Source: Bacillota bacterium
GTDB lineage: Bacteria > Bacillota > UBA4882 > UBA8346
Direction of reading: 5' to 3'
Assembly (NCBI GenBank): GCA_029974635.1
Contig: JARKQY010000019.1
Location: 1 to 64,000, forward strand
Length of the DNA stretch: 64,000 bases
The translations under genes and the position numbers were made by a program. This document shows positions 62,175 through 64,000 of the stretch, in pieces (the first letter of the stretch is position 1; each line of letters begins with the position of its first letter). A model generated the notes under the pieces. That model did no database searches, was not told the origin of the DNA, and worked only from the letters and a program-made list of their open reading frames with translations.

Positions 62175-64000
62175 TTACGGCCTTACTAAATAATAGTACC
62201 CAATAAAGGCTCCATCCTTTAATGAATCCAGCTTCATTGCATTACTAAACTCGTTCCAATTTGCGCCATTCAATCCAGGCTTAACGGTTTGACAACCCAT
62301 TGAACCTCTATTAGTGTTGCTATCGCCACTATGAATCTCAATGCCTGTAGCAAACGGAGTATTATAGTTCGGATTCGCTGTACCTGGTATTACCTTCCCT
62401 TGATCATCTAATTTCCCTGGATATGGATTAAGCCCTTCTGTTGGAGTTTTCCATAACAAATCTGCAGTCATGTTTACACCGACTGCGGCATACAAAGTAG
62501 GATCACCTTTATGATGCATTTTGGTCATAATAAGTGGTTCTCCAGTAGTTTCTGCAATAGTTGCATATGCAGATTTATTTGGTAAGCTACTTCCTTGCCA
62601 TGCTCCAATTGCTCCTTGTTTTGTTGTAGCAATCATCAACGCGCCAAAAGGATCGTCTGTAAAATTATTCTTATTTGTATTAATAAATCCTTCGGTTGTT
62701 ATTATATTAGTTTGCTTGTCCCCTTCTTCTCCACTCTTAAAGGTAATAGTCTTATCAACAGTATTACTTTTATCACTTGATACAAAGGTATATGTCTGGC
62801 TAAATCCATCCGAATCGCTATTTTTAGTTACTATTGTAACTTCTCCCGCATCGCTCATAAACATTTGGGTTGTTTCAGACGCGACCAGTTTATTCTTCTT
62901 ATAAGTTTGAGTGACTTTTTCTTTATAGCTTACTCCATCAATGCCAGTATCAGCAGCCGAGACTGTTCTTTCGTAACTAATGGTATAGTTCCCAGAAATC
63001 TTGCTATATAAGACTTTTACTCCTTCTAGTCCGCTTAAGGTATTTACAAATGAGTTAAAAGCTGAAGCAACTTTTGCTAATTTGGGGTCTATAGCGCCTA
63101 ATAAATTCATATATTTCCCAACTTTACTTAATCCACTCATAACTTTATCCAGTCCGCCAATCGTGAAATGTCCTGTTGGGTCTATACTATTTACTGGATT
63201 ATTAGCTACATACACGTACTCATTTGGATTTAGCGGATCAGCCATGTTATCTTCCGTTATAAACCGCCCGATCTCAGGGTCATAAAATCTGGCATTGTAG
63301 TAATAAATCCCAATATCTTCGTCATATTCTTTCCCTGTAAACTCGTCCTCTATATCTTCCGTATTTAAAATTTCGTCATCGATTGAATTAATCCTTGTTC
63401 CGAAAGGCGAATGGTCTTTTTGAGTAACAATGTTTCCATTTTTATCTGTGATGACCATAGCTGAGCCTTGGTGGTCATTGGCATAAAAGTACTTGGCCCC
63501 GGAACTGCCGATGGTTCCATCGACTCTGGCTAACTTGGTAATGCCGACATAGACAAATGAAAATTCTTTGCCGCTTGTAAATTCCTTTTTATAGCCTACT
63601 TCGCCATTCAACAGCGGCACATAATGAACTTTTCCCTTGCTTCCAGTCTTTTCAACCCTAAATCCATTGGGGTCGTATACGTAACTGCTGACAACAACAC
63701 CGTTTTTCTTAACTTGCTCTAGCTGGTTCAATAAGTCATACGCATATTCCCATGTATCAACCGTATTTCCCTTCGTTACAACCTTCGAAGTTAGATTTCC
63801 ATTAAGGTCATAAGTATGGTCAATCCGTTCGGTCTCGTCGCTCTTAACCTTTGCCTTCAACCGATTGCTATTCGCGTAATACTCGTAACTCCACCCGTAT
63901 TCCTTCCGAAGCAAAATCCTTTCACTTAACCGGTTGCCCCCATTGTCATAACCATAAGTCTCAGTCCTGGCCGCCATCTTCTGGTATACCGTCACCAGCT
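62175..64000 (-). CDS. Rhs repeat protein with YkuD-like C-terminal tip (5' end outside window)
   Basis: YD-repeat protein of the Rhs family, an encapsulating shell for a C-terminal toxin. YD motifs occur throughout (YDLNGNLTSKV, YDPNGFRV), then the core end PFGTRIN, YYNARFYDPEIGRFITED and NSIDPTGH. The variable tip of about 330 residues ends with IEIHSGDSNTNRGSMGCQTV, a His...S-x-GC layout like YkuD L,D-transpeptidases, which act on peptidoglycan. The frame is open to the window edge, so the N-terminus is not seen. The next gene downstream may encode immunity. Confidence 0.85.
   Translation of the reverse strand, partial: LVTVYQKMAARTETYGYDNGGNRLSERILLRKEYGWSYEYYANSNRLKAKVKSDETERIDHTYDLNGNLTSKVVTKGNTVDTWEYAYDLLNQLEQVKKNGVVVSSYVYDPNGFRVEKTGSKGKVHYVPLLNGEVGYKKEFTSGKEFSFVYVGITKLARVDGTIGSSGAKYFYANDHQGSAMVITDKNGNIVTQKDHSPFGTRINSIDDEILNTEDIEDEFTGKEYDEDIGIYYYNARFYDPEIGRFITEDNMADPLNPNEYVYVANNPVNSIDPTGHFTIGGLDKVMSGLSKVGKYMNLLGAIDPKLAKVASAFNSFVNTLSGLEGVKVLYSKISGNYTISYERTVSAADTGIDGVSYKEKVTQTYKKNKLVASETTQMFMSDAGEVTIVTKNSDSDGFSQTYTFVSSDKSNTVDKTITFKSGEEGDKQTNIITTEGFINTNKNNFTDDPFGALMIATTKQGAIGAWQGSSLPNKSAYATIAETTGEPLIMTKMHHKGDPTLYAAVGVNMTADLLWKTPTEGLNPYPGKLDDQGKVIPGTANPNYNTPFATGIEIHSGDSNTNRGSMGCQTVKPGLNGANWNEFSNAMKLDSLKDGAFIGYYYLVRP

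Overview
The window looks like the chromosome of an anaerobic, hydrogen-producing fermentative Firmicute. The evidence is an electron-bifurcating [FeFe] hydrogenase operon ending in the redox repressor Rex, the maturation genes hydE/hydF/hydG, a type III glutamine synthetase, FapR/FabH lipid control, an ANTAR regulator, GGAGG-type ribosome sites, and frequent GTG/TTG starts. I cannot name the species. No rRNA or tRNA gene was recognised.

Region by region. (1) 0.1-10.7 kb is a surface-polysaccharide block: a GT39-like membrane transferase and an FkbM methyltransferase on the minus strand, a divergent plus-strand operon of three glycosyltransferases behind a promoter that almost touches the first ATG, and a minus-strand operon of three more. 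(2) 10.8-21.1 kb is housekeeping on the minus strand: obg, a small Cys protein, yhbY, proB, nadD, a diguanylate cyclase, fapR-fabH with a palindromic operator on its promoter, a secreted unknown, and glnN. (3) 21.1-25.8 kb holds a promoter-flanked, hairpin-rich stretch between glnN and a divergent GAF-GAF-ANTAR gene, a 56-residue small protein, a lipoprotein with carbohydrate-binding-like modules, and a mosaic of duplicated gene fragments, including 83 bp of asnS.

(4) 25.8-34.4 kb is the hydrogenase operon, in transcription order: [2Fe-2S] protein, group C-like sensory hydrogenase, SpoIIE-type phosphatase, HydC, HydB, HydA, Rex. Its promoter region carries one perfect and two degenerate Rex sites, so the last gene probably represses the whole operon in response to NADH/NAD+. 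(5) 34.4-43.3 kb holds asnS, asnA, a GNAT acetyltransferase, a broken ferric-reductase-like gene, tcdA, a cysteine desulfurase, thiI and larE. (6) 43.3-49.1 kb is the H-cluster maturation operon hydG-aspA-hydF-TM1266-hydE, with larE behind it and a terminator-like hairpin in the hydG leader.

(7) 49.4-54.5 kb, divergent from hydG, is a six-gene cluster of unknown function: Ycf46-like AAA ATPase, DUF2997 protein, zinc-ribbon/RDD/HhH membrane protein, NrdG-like radical SAM protein, a DUF1257-like protein with a tandem internal duplication, and a second RDD/HhH protein. This is the best candidate here for an undescribed system. (8) 54.5-64 kb is accessory DNA: a group II intron remnant, a truncated IS21 end with five 24-bp-period repeats, an IS3 remnant, and an Rhs polymorphic-toxin locus. 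The Rhs locus has a main Rhs gene leaving the window with a YkuD-like tip, a displaced orphan Rhs tip with a PD-(D/E)XK-like nuclease domain, a likely immunity gene, and two frameshifted immunity-like genes.
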